This document shows positions 1-11,876 of a stretch of DNA of 64,000 nt, in pieces. Under the pieces are notes generated by a model. That model did no database searches, was not told the DNA's origin, and worked only from the letters and a program-made list of their open reading frames with translations. Position numbers and translations under genes: made by a program. The stretch is from Varanus komodoensis (taxonomy: Eukaryota; Chordata; Lepidosauria; Squamata; Varanidae). The DNA lies in the NCBI RefSeq assembly GCF_004798865.1, contig NW_025336481.1, positions 25,768,951 through 25,832,950 of the forward strand. Direction: 5' to 3'. Each line of letters opens with the position of its first letter. Position 1 is the first letter of the stretch.

Positions 1-2504
1 AAAGTTGCAGCTTTTGTGGAAGCGTTAATGAGATTACGTGTGATGCTGTATTTAGCTCCTTGGAGGGTGGGGACAGGAGACTGCTTCAAAAATTATGGAG
101 TCATTTGAATTCCCCAGCAGTTGTTTGGACAGACACATGGTTTACAATACTTTGCATACTCCAAAGAAGGTGAAACAGCACTCCTTGTCATTTCTAAATT
201 CAGTTTTAGAAGCACAGATTTTTTCAGTGTAAACTTGAGTGGGACAAGGAGGAATACTTCTTCCTGTTGAAAAGAAGCAGATGGCAGAAAAACATCAACT
301 GCTAAGGGAGAAAAACCAAAACAGTACCAGTATATTTGGGGATTCCTTTGGCTGGTTTCCTTGACTGAGCTCTGATTCAAATTAATAATGGCAGAGTGGA
401 GATACTAAGCTATTATGCTTCTGCCAACCAGTGTGGTATGTTTTCAGAACCAAGGGCACCTTACAGAACTTACAGGATAAATAAGCAGCTTCTGAAAGCA
501 CTCTTGTGAGGGAAAGGACAGGATGCTCAGCAACTGGGAAATGCATTTCCATAAAAATCAAATTAGTTCTTCCATTTTACACCAGGGTGGAATCTTGGCC
601 ATGTTGTGCCAGATTTGCAAATTATCAGACACTCTTGGGAGAAAGGCAGGAGAGAATCCACACCCAGGAAATCTATTCTCTTCATTAGGCTAACGCTGGC
701 ACATAGAGGCAAGACCATTTTTAAAGCAAGTGTCAGAATGTTTTACATTCAAAAGCTTTAAATTCCACCAGGGGCTAATAGAATCAGCACACACACAATA
801 CTCCCTGGGTTTCTTCTTGCTAAACATGTCATTAAAATGCTAACTGAAATGCAGAGATCTCTGTGACTTGAATTGAGGGGTAACTAATTAGGCTCCATCC
901 AAAGTCATTTTTGTGGCTCAGCTCCAGTCCCAGCCTGCAGCTGTGTCCTGCATTCACAGCTAGGTCTTCTCCAAGAGAGCTGCTAAGCCAGCAAGATCTG
1001 GAATGAGAGCTCGCCCCTCCAAATGTTCATGAATTGCAACTGTGTCCAGTCCTAGCCAGCACACCCAATGGTAAGACCCAATTATTCTCTGATTCAGTGA
1101 AGAATAAGGGCTTCCTTTTAGGTGAAGTGAAGAAACTGCCTCAGGTCGGTGATGCTCAGGCAAGGCAACAAGGTGCTGGAGAAGAGAGCGGTGTACCACA
1201 CAGCCTGCCTGAACTCCTGTGATACCTATTATTCCATTGTCAGTGCTAAAGAGTTCATCTCATGCAGCAAAATAGACTGGGTTTGCCCAGTAGGAGCTCC
1301 AGACAACCAATTCTGGATGGCCCTGTATTATCAATTCTTAGTTTATATGCATACATCACCTGCTCCTTCTCTGTCTGCAACTGGATCTTCCCCCTCCTCA
1401 TGAAGAAACCCTTGCTTCTGAGGAGAGAAAAGGGTCTTCTGGTGGCTAGGCACTTGCTACAATGATTAATGAGTCTTCCACCTGATCATGACTTTGCTCT
1501 GGTGAGCCCTTTTGGCAAGGGAGAGCTGGGAGCCACAACAGGGCTCAGAAAGGAGTTCTACAGGACCAAAGGCAGAGCATCCCTGGGATAGGACCCTTCT
1601 CTGGGGTGCAGCATGCCATGGAAACCAAATATTCCTCCTCTGAAGATCTCTCCCCTGAACTTGAGCTGGCTGGAAGTCTGACAACCAGGTGGAAAGCAGG
1701 CCTCTTGCAATTTGGCCGGTGGTATCACACAATGATAAAGATGTCCTACAAACTACTTCTTTCTAGTCCCAGTTAGTCTCATACCACCGGGGAGGCTTCA
1801 GGTGGCTTGATGTCACTTTGTATGCTCTTCTTTTCTTGGTGGAACCACTTGTGATGTGAAACAATTAAGGAAGTGGCAGTGCCATGGCAAACCATTATTA
1901 CCTTGAAAACCAAAACCCAAATCCCTTACATGCAGATAACAATATTTTTCATCTTAGCAGGTCATCTATAACATTTGGGCTTTGGCTTAATAGGGGCTGA
2001 AGCAAGCTAAAACTCATTCAGTACCTTGTTTAGTGCCAGGAAGTATATTGAATTTTAATCACATTAAATAGCTCCTTATCAATCTCAATCTGTACCTGCA
2101 TGCTTGCAAATATCAACACTTTTGGCATTAAAAAAAATGAGTACTCCCATTTTTTTCTAACAGTGCTAGATGACTATTGTGAGGACTTTCAATATTCTCC
2201 ATTTTTAAAGAATTTGTAGAATTAAAAAGCTTGAAGAATATTGATTATACGTTATGAACTAGAAAATCCTGTGATCTTGGTATGGTGAGGAACACTTATG
2301 TTTGTGTAATATTGCTGTTATTTATTTGGAATCCTACATGCTTCCATCCTACCCAAAAGTTAAGGAAGAAGAAGGAAAAAAGCAGCACAAATACGATGGA
2401 ACAAATCCATCAGCCACTACTCCAGCATTCATTACAGCATTGCCAATTCCCACAAATTACAGAGATTTATGTCAGCTATTGTGGTGCTGTTATTGTTCTG
2501 CTAT
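1..2504. other. Intergenic DNA
   Basis: No gene recognised. Short open frames here show no domain, codon bias or neighbouring splice signals that would support them. Only a possible SINE core fragment near 1860 was seen. Confidence 0.6.
1860..1915 (+). mobile_element. Possible 5S/Sauria-type SINE core fragment
   Basis: AGTGGCAGTGCCATGGCAAA followed by CCTTGAAAAC resembles the body of Sauria-type SINEs ('ggcaatggcaaaccacctct ... ccttgaaaac'). It is too short for certainty. Confidence 0.3.
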
Positions 2505-2863
2505 TATGGTGCAGGATTGTGGTGCTGGTGGAGACTCCTGCGAGTCTCTTGGACAGCAAGGCGATCAAACTGGTCAGTCCTAGAAGAGATCAACCCTGAC
2601 TGCTCTTTAGAAGGCCAGATCCTGAAGATGAAACTCAAATACTTTGCCCACCTAATAAGAAGGAAGGACTCCCTGGAGAAGAGTCTAATGCTGGGATCAA
2701 TAGATGGCAAAAGAAGGGGACGGCAGAGAATGAGGTGGCTAGATGGAGTCACTGAAGCAGTTGGTGTGAGCTTGAGTGGACTCCGGGGGATGGTGGAGGA
2801 CAGGAAGGCCTAGAAGAATCGCGATGGGGTCGGACATGACTTTGCGACTAACAACAACAACAA
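2505..2863 (+). mobile_element. BovB (RTE-clade) LINE, 5'-truncated 3' end
   Basis: The plus strand encodes the C-terminal part of the BovB ORF2: LLRVSWTARRSNWSVLEEIN, then CSLEGQILKMKLKYF, DSLEKSLMLGSIDGKRRGRQ and RMRWLDGVTEAVGVSLSGLR. It ends in the 3' tail GTCGGACATGACTTTGCGAC followed by (AAC)n. Only the last 360 bp or so are present. The family is abundant in squamates and known for horizontal transfer among vertebrates. Confidence 0.9.
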
Positions 2864-4591
2864 ATGTCAGTTATATCCCCTTAGAGAGGCAACACCTAGT
2901 GATGGGAAAACGTCTGGATGTCATCTACCCTAGAGTGCCATTTTCTTGGCGTTGGACAAGCTGCAGTGCTGAACAGAATGCCCTGCCCATGTCCATGTAC
3001 TGGGCAGTAAAGCTACCTTGTTCATGATGCTGGTTTCATCCTGATTTCAGTACATTTGTGGTGCTACCACTAACACGGGAACTTCTGACCACCTCTGAGC
3101 CACTGCCCAGGACTTACAGGACAGCCAGCATGGGTGGAGAGGCAGCCCAGTGGTGCCAAGCAGGCTTCTCAAAAACATCTATATACTGGCTGGCATTGCC
3201 TGGTTAATGACTCCAGTCACCATCATGCAGCCTGACACATGCACATCCCAAGTTCTGCTACATCACAGCAGCACTGACAGTGCTCCAGCATTTACCCCCA
3301 GCATGCCGGCTGCTTGTCACAGTCATGCAGCTAAACACAGGTACGACCTGGGCCTCTGTGGTTAAGGCCAATTATTATTATTTCATCCATTTGCTTGGAA
3401 GTCTTCCTGATTTGTACTAACATTTAATATAACCTATTTCTGAGCAACTTTTCTTGATTTGGGAGGAATGGTTTCCCTGAATTCTCTTTCTGTAAGTCAC
3501 TTTTGCCCTCTGTATTTATTTGTGGGCAGGAAAGAACACAAGCTAAAATTGCACATTAATAAAGCTCACTTAACTGAGTAGATTGGTCTAAAATTTTTAG
3601 TGGTTCAGTGGCACCAACCATGGGTCTCTGCCATGCTATTCATGTCACTGACCATCAATATTTTATTACTGGCTTTATTTAAGGATGCCCTAATGAAAAG
3701 AAAAAGGAAAAACAACACAGTTTTTTTATTCAGCAGAAATAAACAGTTCTAATGCATTTCAGACCACATGTGGGTCCTTCTTCAGGAAAAACTTTACAAC
3801 AATTTTCTAGATGTTCTATCTTCTATCATTTTCCCTGATGAAAGACTTCTTTGTGGCCTGGAACACACTGGAACTGCTTACTTTATTATTTTATTATATT
3901 ATTTTTGAATAAAACACTTCTGTAGCTTCCCCTGTTACTTTTTCCATCCTTTGTGAGGTGTCCCATGCTGGTGGATGTTGACTTACTTTAAGGACAGAAT
4001 ATGTGATTGGCCTCCACAATGCTGCTGCTTTCTCAGTTTTGGAAGAACAAGGGTACAATTTTCCAACTTTTTTGTGACTGTTTTTGCAAAATGTTCATGT
4101 GTTAGATTTTCCTCTCCTCGTTTGTCTATCCAGGCTACAAAATAAAAACTTTCCAGTCTCATGATCGCTTATCAGGGAGGGAACCCTGATTCAACCACAC
4201 AGGTGCTCATACCTACAAAAGGCTGGCATGTTACATTTGATGTTTTGTTATGCTTTGGGTTATGTGTGGTGTGGGTGTGGTGTGCTGTGCTGTGGGGGGA
4301 TGTTGTGTTTTCCTTTATCTCTTTGTGAGCCTCTCTCTCTGTGGGTGGATGTTTTCTCTTTCTATGACTAACTTTCTCTGTTCTTTTTAGTGGTGTGCAG
4401 TTTCTAGAAAATTTTGAATGAGATTCTTTTTTATAAATGCTTGCTATGCAAATTAGGGCAACTTTCATCATGAAAATTTCAGGACAGGCAGCAGCTTTCA
4501 AAAGTACCTCATATTATTTTTATCATTAGTTTTTTCTCCAATATCCCACAAGGGTTTGACTTGAAATATTTGAGGAGGAAAACTAAACCAC

Positions 4592-4672
4592 ACTTAGGTG
4601 TAATTCAATGCACATTTCTCATATTGAACTCAATGGAGCCTACACCTGAGTAGACATACATAGGATTGCCAT
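4592..4672. repeat. Squamate repeat with CCATTGAA/TTCAATGG core
   Basis: ACTTAGGTGTAATTCAATGC, ATTGAACTCAATGGAGCC and CTGAGTAGACATACATAGGA TTG (split here) follow a very common squamate unit of the form 'acttaccctggagtaagcc..attgaa..caatggg..tagacatgcataggattg'. Confidence 0.5.
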
Positions 4673-5044
4673 GCATACATCCTATACCCATACCCTCAAT
4701 GCATATAAGCCTCTGAACTTGGAGGCTTATGTGCATCTTGTGCCAAGAACAGGGCATAGCAGTGGCAAGCCTGCTATGCTGCAAATTGCAAGTGGCGGAT
4801 CTTTCCTAGATGGCCATTTTTGGATACTTAAATTCACTGTCAAAAAAGCAGGAAGAAGGAAGCTGGAATGCTGACTGGAAGTGACATAAATCCACAGACC
4901 AAGACTCCTCCCATTTCCTCCTCCTAGGCCCAGTTGCAACCTGTGGGGAGAAGCAGCAGCCAGGGGAGAAGCTTCTCTGAAGTCATAGGACTCTGGAGCT
5001 GGGACTCCAAAAAATCCTATGGCTTTCCAGACAATGCTGGAAGG

Positions 5045-5139
5045 CCTTAGGATTGCACTGTATTCAATGTTAGTCCTCTCTTAGTAGACTCACTGAAACA
5101 AATGGGAGTTAAGTAAGGTTAATAGTGAGTACAATTCAA
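5045..5139. repeat. Squamate repeat with CCATTGAA/TTCAATGG core
   Basis: CTTAGGATTGCACTGTATTC, AGTAGACTCACTGAAACAAA TGGGAGTTAAGTAAG (split here) is a copy in the opposite orientation to the one 450 bp to the left. Confidence 0.5.
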
Positions 5140-5689
5140 TATTTCAACATTAAGTTAAGGTGGAGTCCTCACATAGACATATAAGCCCATGTGAACCTCT
5201 GGACCATCATACTTGGAGAACAGAAACATTTGCTGCCCTCTGTGAGGGCATCTGAATAGAATTCTGAATGGAAGAGAGGAAGGATGGAATGTTGTGCAGA
5301 AACCATGTATGCATTTACAAGTCAAAGAAGCAGGAGTGGAATCACACACAGGAAGCATGAATCTGCTGATACGGATTTCTCATTTTCCTCATCCTAAATT
5401 AATCTCATTCTATTTTTATACCCATTTAGTCATAGTTTGTAAAGTTCACAGGAAAACATTGCTTACATTTTTGTACACGCATTTGTAGATACACATTTTC
5501 CTAAACTTCATTAAGTTCTTAATGAAATGTGAACTGAACAGAATTCTCCTCCATCCCTCTATAGCACTATGTTGGCTGGAACATGAGGAGAGAACTGCTG
5601 AGAAGCATGGCCATAGGCTAAGAGGCATGGAGTGTGATGGCACTCGGCCATATGATAGGTCTAAGCTTCCCATCCTCGGCCTCAGAGAC

Positions 5690-5890
5690 ATTGGAAAGGG
5701 GATAAAGCACATACTTTGCCTGAAGAAAGTCCCAGGTCCCAGGTCCAATGCCAGTGATCTCTCTACAAAAAGACCAAGTTACAGATAAGAGGAAATACCC
5801 AGTCTTTTCAAAGAACCACAGCTAGTCGAAATAGGCAATACTGTGTTACCAGATGGACAAAGTATCTGACCTGGTACCAGTTAAGCATCC
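5690..5890 (+). mobile_element. tRNA-derived squamate SINE
   Basis: Decayed tRNA-like head (AAGCACATACTTTGCCTGAA then GTCCCAGGTCCAATGCCAG, the remnant of box B), followed by a body and tail with GGCAATACTGTGTTACCAGA and TGGACAAAGTATCTGACC. This matches the common squamate SINE whose tail reads 'acaatactgagctagatggacc'. The same family occurs at 16130, 27003 and 55803 in reverse. Confidence 0.6.
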
Positions 5891-7429
5891 CTGTCTTGTC
5901 CACACAAATCAATTTGTACAAAGAGGAAGTTCTTCAGGATCTGGTGGGTAACACTGGAGGGCTTCTGCTCTTCTGAGACTACTTGTATTATGTATGGTCT
6001 ATAGCAGGGATAAGAAATTGAAATCAATGGGATGGGCATCAGATGCCCCTCTTCAGTCCTCTGTGGCTCAAAGACACCCAGTAGGTGGGGACATGTCCCT
6101 GACATTCTCCAACCTCAGCTGAAATGGAGCCTGGGGAAACTAGCTGCTGATTAAAGTGGGAACCTGCCTATGTTGAACCCTTCCTTTAGGAAGGGTGCAG
6201 GGTGGGGAAGCTCTGACCAAGGCACACAACTGCAGAGACATGCCAACTGACAGTCCTGCCTGCTCTGCCCTTTTCCCCCTTGGGGAAGACGTGGGGTGGG
6301 CAAAGCACCCTCCCAACTGGGAAGGAGAACAGCACACTAGGATAGTTCTCAATGTTATCTGTGATTAGTCATTGCTGATAACAGCAGCGATTCCTTCTAA
6401 GTACACGTCTTCCCTGTATCCTGGATGGGTCAGCCTGGTGGCCATATTGACTCACAGGCCAGAGCCTTCCAACCCTGATCAATCGTTTCAGACCTGCCTT
6501 GACTCTGCAGTGGCGGGCACCTGATTCAGGACTGTAGCTAAATCCTTCATTCCTTATTCTCCTGAGTCTTCAAGTTTTGGCCTCTCTTTGAACATGTTGC
6601 TTCAGGAGCCAGATGTAAGAGTGAACATGTCAGCTTACTTCACATTGTGGCTGCTGTAAATGACAAATGTGGAAGAGTTATGTCAGACAAGGGATGATCA
6701 GTGGAGAAAGGCAGAGAAATCACCTGAACAAATACTAATGACAGCATGAGGGAAAATGCTACCACTGGGACTGCAGTACAGTACACCTAATAATCCATAA
6801 CCATTTTGGCAGCCTCTCTTGACCTCCCCCAGACTGTTGCTAAATAGATCTATAGCACCACAGTTACTTCCTAAGCAACAATTTTATTACTCCATAAGAG
6901 CTTACAAGCAGTAAAACTGTAAAAGATAGTCGTAGGATTTATGCATTTTGTTCTGGTAATAGTCTGAGAATGGGATAATGTGATCATTCAGTCACAAAGG
7001 AAACTAGAGATCAAAAGTATATTGCATTTGGGAACAGAAAACTTAAAAGATGGCTTGAAAAGATATTAACTTGACATGTGGTTGATATACTCAGCTACAA
7101 AATAACAAGGCCCTGTGGAATTCTTAGGTCCATCCATCATGTTCTCATGAAAAGTCCTCAAACAAAACACTTCAGAATCATATGGAGGGATGTGAGGGAA
7201 TAAACCAGAAGAACAGAGACATTTATAGCATCTTTGGGCATATCTGAACAATAGACTAAAATGTGAGCATTCACTCCTCTTTGCCCTGAGTACCCCGAGT
7301 GCAGCTGCTCTTTGTGGGCTGGGCAACACCTGAAAAAGAAGTGCCCAGTTCTTAATAAGTTGCAATTCAATAAACAAGATTGTTTCAGTTTAACATACTG
7401 AGTTAAGGGCTTCCCATGTCCACCCAAGC

Positions 7430-7665
7430 ACCAAAACACAGGGAAATGAGAATAGTAGACATGGAATCCTGCAAATCGGGTTCTAGTCTCCATTTGGCCA
7501 CAAAGATCCCTGGGTGACTTTTGGCCAGTCACTGATTCTCAGCCTATGCTACCTTGCAGGGTTGTTGTTATGATGATAAGATTGAGAGAAGGAAAACCTT
7601 GAAAGCTGCGTTGAGTACCTTGCAAGAGGAAGACAAGTGGTGAATAAATGTAACATAATAATAGT
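7430..7665 (+). mobile_element. MIR-like (CORE) SINE
   Basis: The core and 3' part of a MIR-type SINE: GGGTTCTAGTCTCCATTTGG, CCCTGGGTGACTTTTGGCCA, GTCACTGATTCTCAGCC, CCTTGCAGGGTTGTTGTTAT and a terminal GGTGAATAAATG. The order and spacing match the MIR/CORE consensus in plus orientation. Confidence 0.65.
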
Positions 7666-8817
7666 AAATTGCAGCTTTTGGAGGCAACAGCTTCTGCAGA
7701 TCCATTAATTAGGGCAAGTGCTTATGGTGTGCTATCCTGTGCTACAGTTAGCTCCAGCTTTACCACCACCTTAGAGCAGCGTCCATCTTTCTTTGCTCAA
7801 AGGGGCTCATGCAATTTGTGCCTTTGGAGAATTGTCCAACTTGCTTAGCCCTAGAGCAGCTTTCCCCATCATTCTTGCCAGCATGCTGACTGGGGATGAA
7901 GTAATCTGTAGCCCAATGCATCTGGAGGACATAAAGAACAGTTCTGCAGGAATCATGATGAACCAGAAGGCCCCAGCTAAGCTACATCATTTCGTTCCAT
8001 CAGTTCAGTGTAACGTACCCATACTGCATCCACCTGAACCGCCCCGCAGCTTTTTCATCTGCTTCACTATTTATTTGCAATGATTCCATGAGAAAGCTTT
8101 TGATTGCCTAAACATCCGGGAATATAAGAAACTGTGAACTGTGTACACAATAATGATTGTAGCCTGTATGCTGTCCTGATCCTTTGAGGCAGGACAGGAA
8201 ATAAAAGGAAGCCTGTTGAAAGCTTGCATATGAAGCAAGTGAAGGATCCCCTACAGTTCCTACTGTACAGCAGGAGCCATACTGATCTCCTTTTGCCAGA
8301 CTCTAGAGGCTGCAATTAATGCACGGCTCTACAGAAGCAGGGTTAACAAGTGGCCTGCGAGTGCCAGAACCCTGAATCCTTCATTTGGAGCCCCAAATCA
8401 CTGGAAGGCGATCTTCTCCTCCACCCTGTTGTCCACAGGCACTTGCAAAAAAAGCCACAAAACCCTGATTTTTGGGTCCTGTGGGCTGGCCTGAATCCCA
8501 GATCTTTTAAGTAACTTGCATTATCCACGCTGCTGGCAGGTTTTCTAGCTAGCAATCTGCTGAATGTTTTCATCTATTTAAATAGATAGGACAAGTCCAC
8601 CTGGCATCTGGGAGTTTTTCTCCAAATGTCAGCAGCAAGTTCCAGGGCTCCCTCTCCAGATCAAGATGATACCAGGACAAAAGGCTAAGCTCTCTCGCCG
8701 TTCCATAGTCCCAGTCCAAATCTCCTAGTCCACAGCCAGAGCTTACTTTAAAACAAAGCAACACCATACAACTCCAGTTGTATGATATTCCTCTTGTCTG
8801 ATTTGGCCCAATTACAG
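7666..8817. other. Intergenic DNA
   Basis: Between the MIR-like SINE and the CR1 element. Nothing recognised. Confidence 0.6.
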
Positions 8818-8855
8818 CTACAGACAAACTGGCTACAGACAAACTACAGACAAAC
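8818..8855. repeat. Three copies of CTACAGACAAAC at the CR1 5' edge
   Basis: Units at 8818, 8833 and 8844 (the last overlapping by two bases) end where recognisable CR1 sequence begins. Confidence 0.95.
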
Positions 8856-11800
8856 GGGTGGGTTCAGGCCCCCCAGTAATGTGTCTGCACTGGACAAGTG
8901 TGGGGGGAGGATCAGGGCTCTGGGAGCAGGGTTTTAGAGGTACTGCAGGGACTGACAGGACTCCTACAGAGAGGGGCCAGGTGTCAGGGAGGATGGGAGG
9001 AAGGAGGAAGCTGGGAACTCTAAGGAAAGGAAGTGGTGGGAAGGAGTTGAGGTGCATGTACACCAATGCTAGGAGCATGGGTAATTAGCAGGAAGAGCTT
9101 GAAGCTCTCCTGGGAATAGGAGCATATGATCTGGTGGGAATCACAGAAACTTGGTAGGATGAAAGGCAAGTCTGGAATGTGAACATAGAAGGGTATCACC
9201 GTTTTAGAAAGGACAGGAAGGGAAAGAGAGGTGGGGGCGTGGCTTTATATGTCAGGGAAGGGATACAGTGCAGTGAGACAGAATGCAGCACAGATGGGGA
9301 TTCAGTAGAGGCAGTCTGGGTGAAACTTGGGGGTTTTGACAGGGAAAGAGACCTGACAGTGGGGGTATGTTATCGCCCTCCAGGTCAACTTGAGACCCTG
9401 GATGATGTCCTGACAGGCCAGATTCTAAGGATATCTCAGGGGAGAGACACAGTAATTATGGGAGATTTCAATCTCCCGGATATTACTTGGGAGAGTCACT
9501 CGGTGGTGACAGCCAGGTCACGTCGCTTCCTAGAAGCTATAGAGGGAGTGTTTTTCACACAGAGGGTCCGAGAGGTGACGAGGGGGGGAAACATCCTTGA
9601 CTTGGTCTTGACCAATAGGGAGGAGCTGATAGATGAAGTACAGATTAGGGGAGCTCTGGATGCGAGTGATCACTCCATCCTTTGCTTTGAGATCAGGGGA
9701 CTGCGGACGGGCAGCAGGTCGAGCACTAGAAGCTGGGACTTCAAGAGGGCCAACTTTGGCCAACTGAAGGCCAGACTGAGGAAAGTCTCCGGAGATAGGT
9801 TACTGGAAGGTAAGCGAGTTGAGGAGGGGCGGATAGCACTCAAAAAGGAGGTTTTGGAGGCACAAGCCTTGACGATACCTCTAGTCAGTAAGGTGGGGAG
9901 GCGGAGGAGAGTCCCGTCATGGATGCGAAAGGAGGTGGTTAGAGGGATTAGACGAAAGAGGAACCTCCATAGGAAATGGGTATTGGGGCAAATAGACAAA
10001 AGGGTATACCGGGAAGAGGGGACCCATTGCAGAAGGATTCTTCACAAGGCTAAGGCTGATTACGAGCTGAGACTTGCCAAGAATATAAAGAGCAACAAAA
10101 AGGGCTTCTTGCAGCATGTAAATAGGAAGAGGAAGGGGAGACAAGTGGTGGGACTACTAAATAAGGAGGAAGGAGATCCAGTGACTGAGATGAGGGAACA
10201 TGCACAGATGCTAAATGACTATTTTGCCTCTGTGTTCTCCCCAAAGCAGGATGGGGGATATCCGCATAGGAGATTAGATGAGGCTGGGGACTTAGGGGCA
10301 CAGATTAGAGTGACCCCCCTTGAAGTTGAGGGGCTCCTCCGGGCATTGGACATTACAAAGGTGCCAGGCCCTGACAGGTTACACCTGAGAGTACTTAGAG
10401 AGTTGGCAGGGGTTCTCTCAATCCTGCTGGCCTCCATTTTTGAGAACTCGTGGAGAACGGGTGAAGTTCCAGAGGACTGGAGGGTGGCATCAGTGGTCCC
10501 AATTTTCAAAAAGGGCACTAGAAGGGACATGGGGAATTATAGACCGGTTAGCCTTACATCCATTGTAGGAAAAACAATGAAAAGGCTCATAATAGAGAGA
10601 GATCTAGTGATGCTAGATAGGGAAGGGAGGCTGACAGCCACGCAACACGGCTTCCTCAAAAACAGGTCCTGCCAGACAAACCTTGTGGAATTCTATGACA
10701 AGGTTTCGAGATGGCTAGATGGAGGGGATGCAGTGGATGTGGTATACCTGGATTTCAGCAAGGCCTTTGACAAAGTGCCCCATGATATCCTGGTGGAGAA
10801 ACTGAGGAGTTTTGGGATACACCAAAGCACTGTCCGGTGGATTCGGGCATGGTTGACTGACCAAAAGCAGAAGGTAACCATTAGCGGAGAATCATCGTGA
10901 TGGCGGCCAGTGTCAAGCGGGGTCCCCCAGGGCTCTGTCTTTTCATTAACGGCATGGAAGAAGGGGTGAACAGTCTGCTGATCAAATTCTCAGACGACAC
11001 TAAAACTGGAGCAGTGGCCACAACTGAGGAGCAGGTACTCCAGATCCAAAAGGATCTGGACAGACTATGGAAGTGGGCAGGAGACAACAGGATGGCGTTC
11101 AATGTGGATAAGTGCAAGGTCTTGCACTTGGGGCATAGGAATAGCTGTCATAAGTACAGGTTAGGTGACAAGTGGCTGGAGAGCAGCACTTGTGAAAGGG
11201 ACCTCGGGGTACTGGTTGACTGCAGGCTAAACATGAGTCAGCAGTGTGATGTGGTGGTCAAGAGGGTGAACACCACCCTTGGTTGCATAGCCAGAAGTGT
11301 GGCTTCTAGATCAAGAGAGGTATTACTACCACTCTACACGACTCTGGTGCGCCTGCAACTGGAGTATTGTGTTCAGTTTTGGGCCTCTCATTACAGAAAG
11401 GATATAGCCAGGTTGGAGTCAGTGCAGCGTAGGGCCACAAGGTTGGTGGCCGGTTTGCAGGGGATGCTGTATTAGGCGAGACTGAGGGAACTGGGTCTCT
11501 TCAGCCTGGAGAAGAGGAGACTCAGAGGGGATATGTTGACGACATACAGGTATGTGAGGGGATGTCACATGGAGATAGGTAGACACCTGTTCTCCCTTGC
11601 AGAGGAAGGCAGGACACGCTCTAATGGAGCAAAGCTCAGGGAGCCAAGGTTCCATTTGGATGCCAGGAAGCACTTCCTGACAGTGAGGACCCCGAGGGTG
11701 TGGAATGGGTTTCTGCGAGAGGTCGTTGAGGCCCCATCGGTGCGGGTGTTCAAGGATAGGCTGGACGTCCACATGGTGGGCATGTCGTGAGCGGAGCCGG

Positions 11801-11876
11801 CTGGTGCTGGAGGTCAGACTAGATGGCCCGGGAGACCCCTTCTGACTCAGTCTGTTTCTATGTTTCTATGTTTCTA
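8846..11876 (+). mobile_element. CR1 LINE, near-complete second ORF plus 3' end
   Basis: A CR1-clade non-LTR retrotransposon on the plus strand. It holds most of the ORF2 coding region (APE-type endonuclease, then reverse transcriptase) and the family's 3' end: a GGTCAGACTAGATGGCCC motif followed by the 8-bp tail (TTTCTATG)n at 11852-11876, the usual CR1 terminus. ORF1 is missing, so the copy is 5'-truncated, as most are. The 5' edge is approximate and abuts a small tandem repeat (ACAGACAAAC) at 8818-8855. The reading frame is still easy to follow, which points to a moderately young copy. By family knowledge CR1 moves by target-primed reverse transcription. Confidence 0.92.
8858..11790 (+). 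pseudogene. CR1 ORF2 (endonuclease-reverse transcriptase), degraded
   Basis: The frame runs from a charged Gly/Arg-rich N-terminal stretch through MYTNARSMGN (start codon at 9056, a likely start by family comparison). It then passes the endonuclease (VGICYRPP-like VGVCYRPPG, MGDFNLPDITW, ASDHS) and the RT (NYRPVSLTS, YLDFSKAFDKVPHD as motif A, SGVPQGSV as motif B, FSDDTK as motif C in place of FADD), ending MVGMS-stop at 11788. Breaks seen: TAG at 9086 and 9155, TGA at 10898, a small deletion with a frame change near 10940 (part of the GPVLFN stretch is lost), and TAG at 11473. About 910 codons in all, close to full ORF2 length. It cannot make a working enzyme. Confidence 0.9.

Larger units (their letters stand above)
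2864..7429. other. Intergenic DNA
   Basis: No gene recognised. It holds the SINE at 5690-5890 and two copies of the CCATTGAA-core repeat. The stretch at 5900-6600 is somewhat less AT-rich but I see nothing in it. Confidence 0.6.

Noticed and set aside
9179-10900. A host gene encoding a 573-residue protein
   Set aside because: The protein is the endonuclease and RT front half of CR1 ORF2, flanked by CR1 sequence and a CR1 tail.
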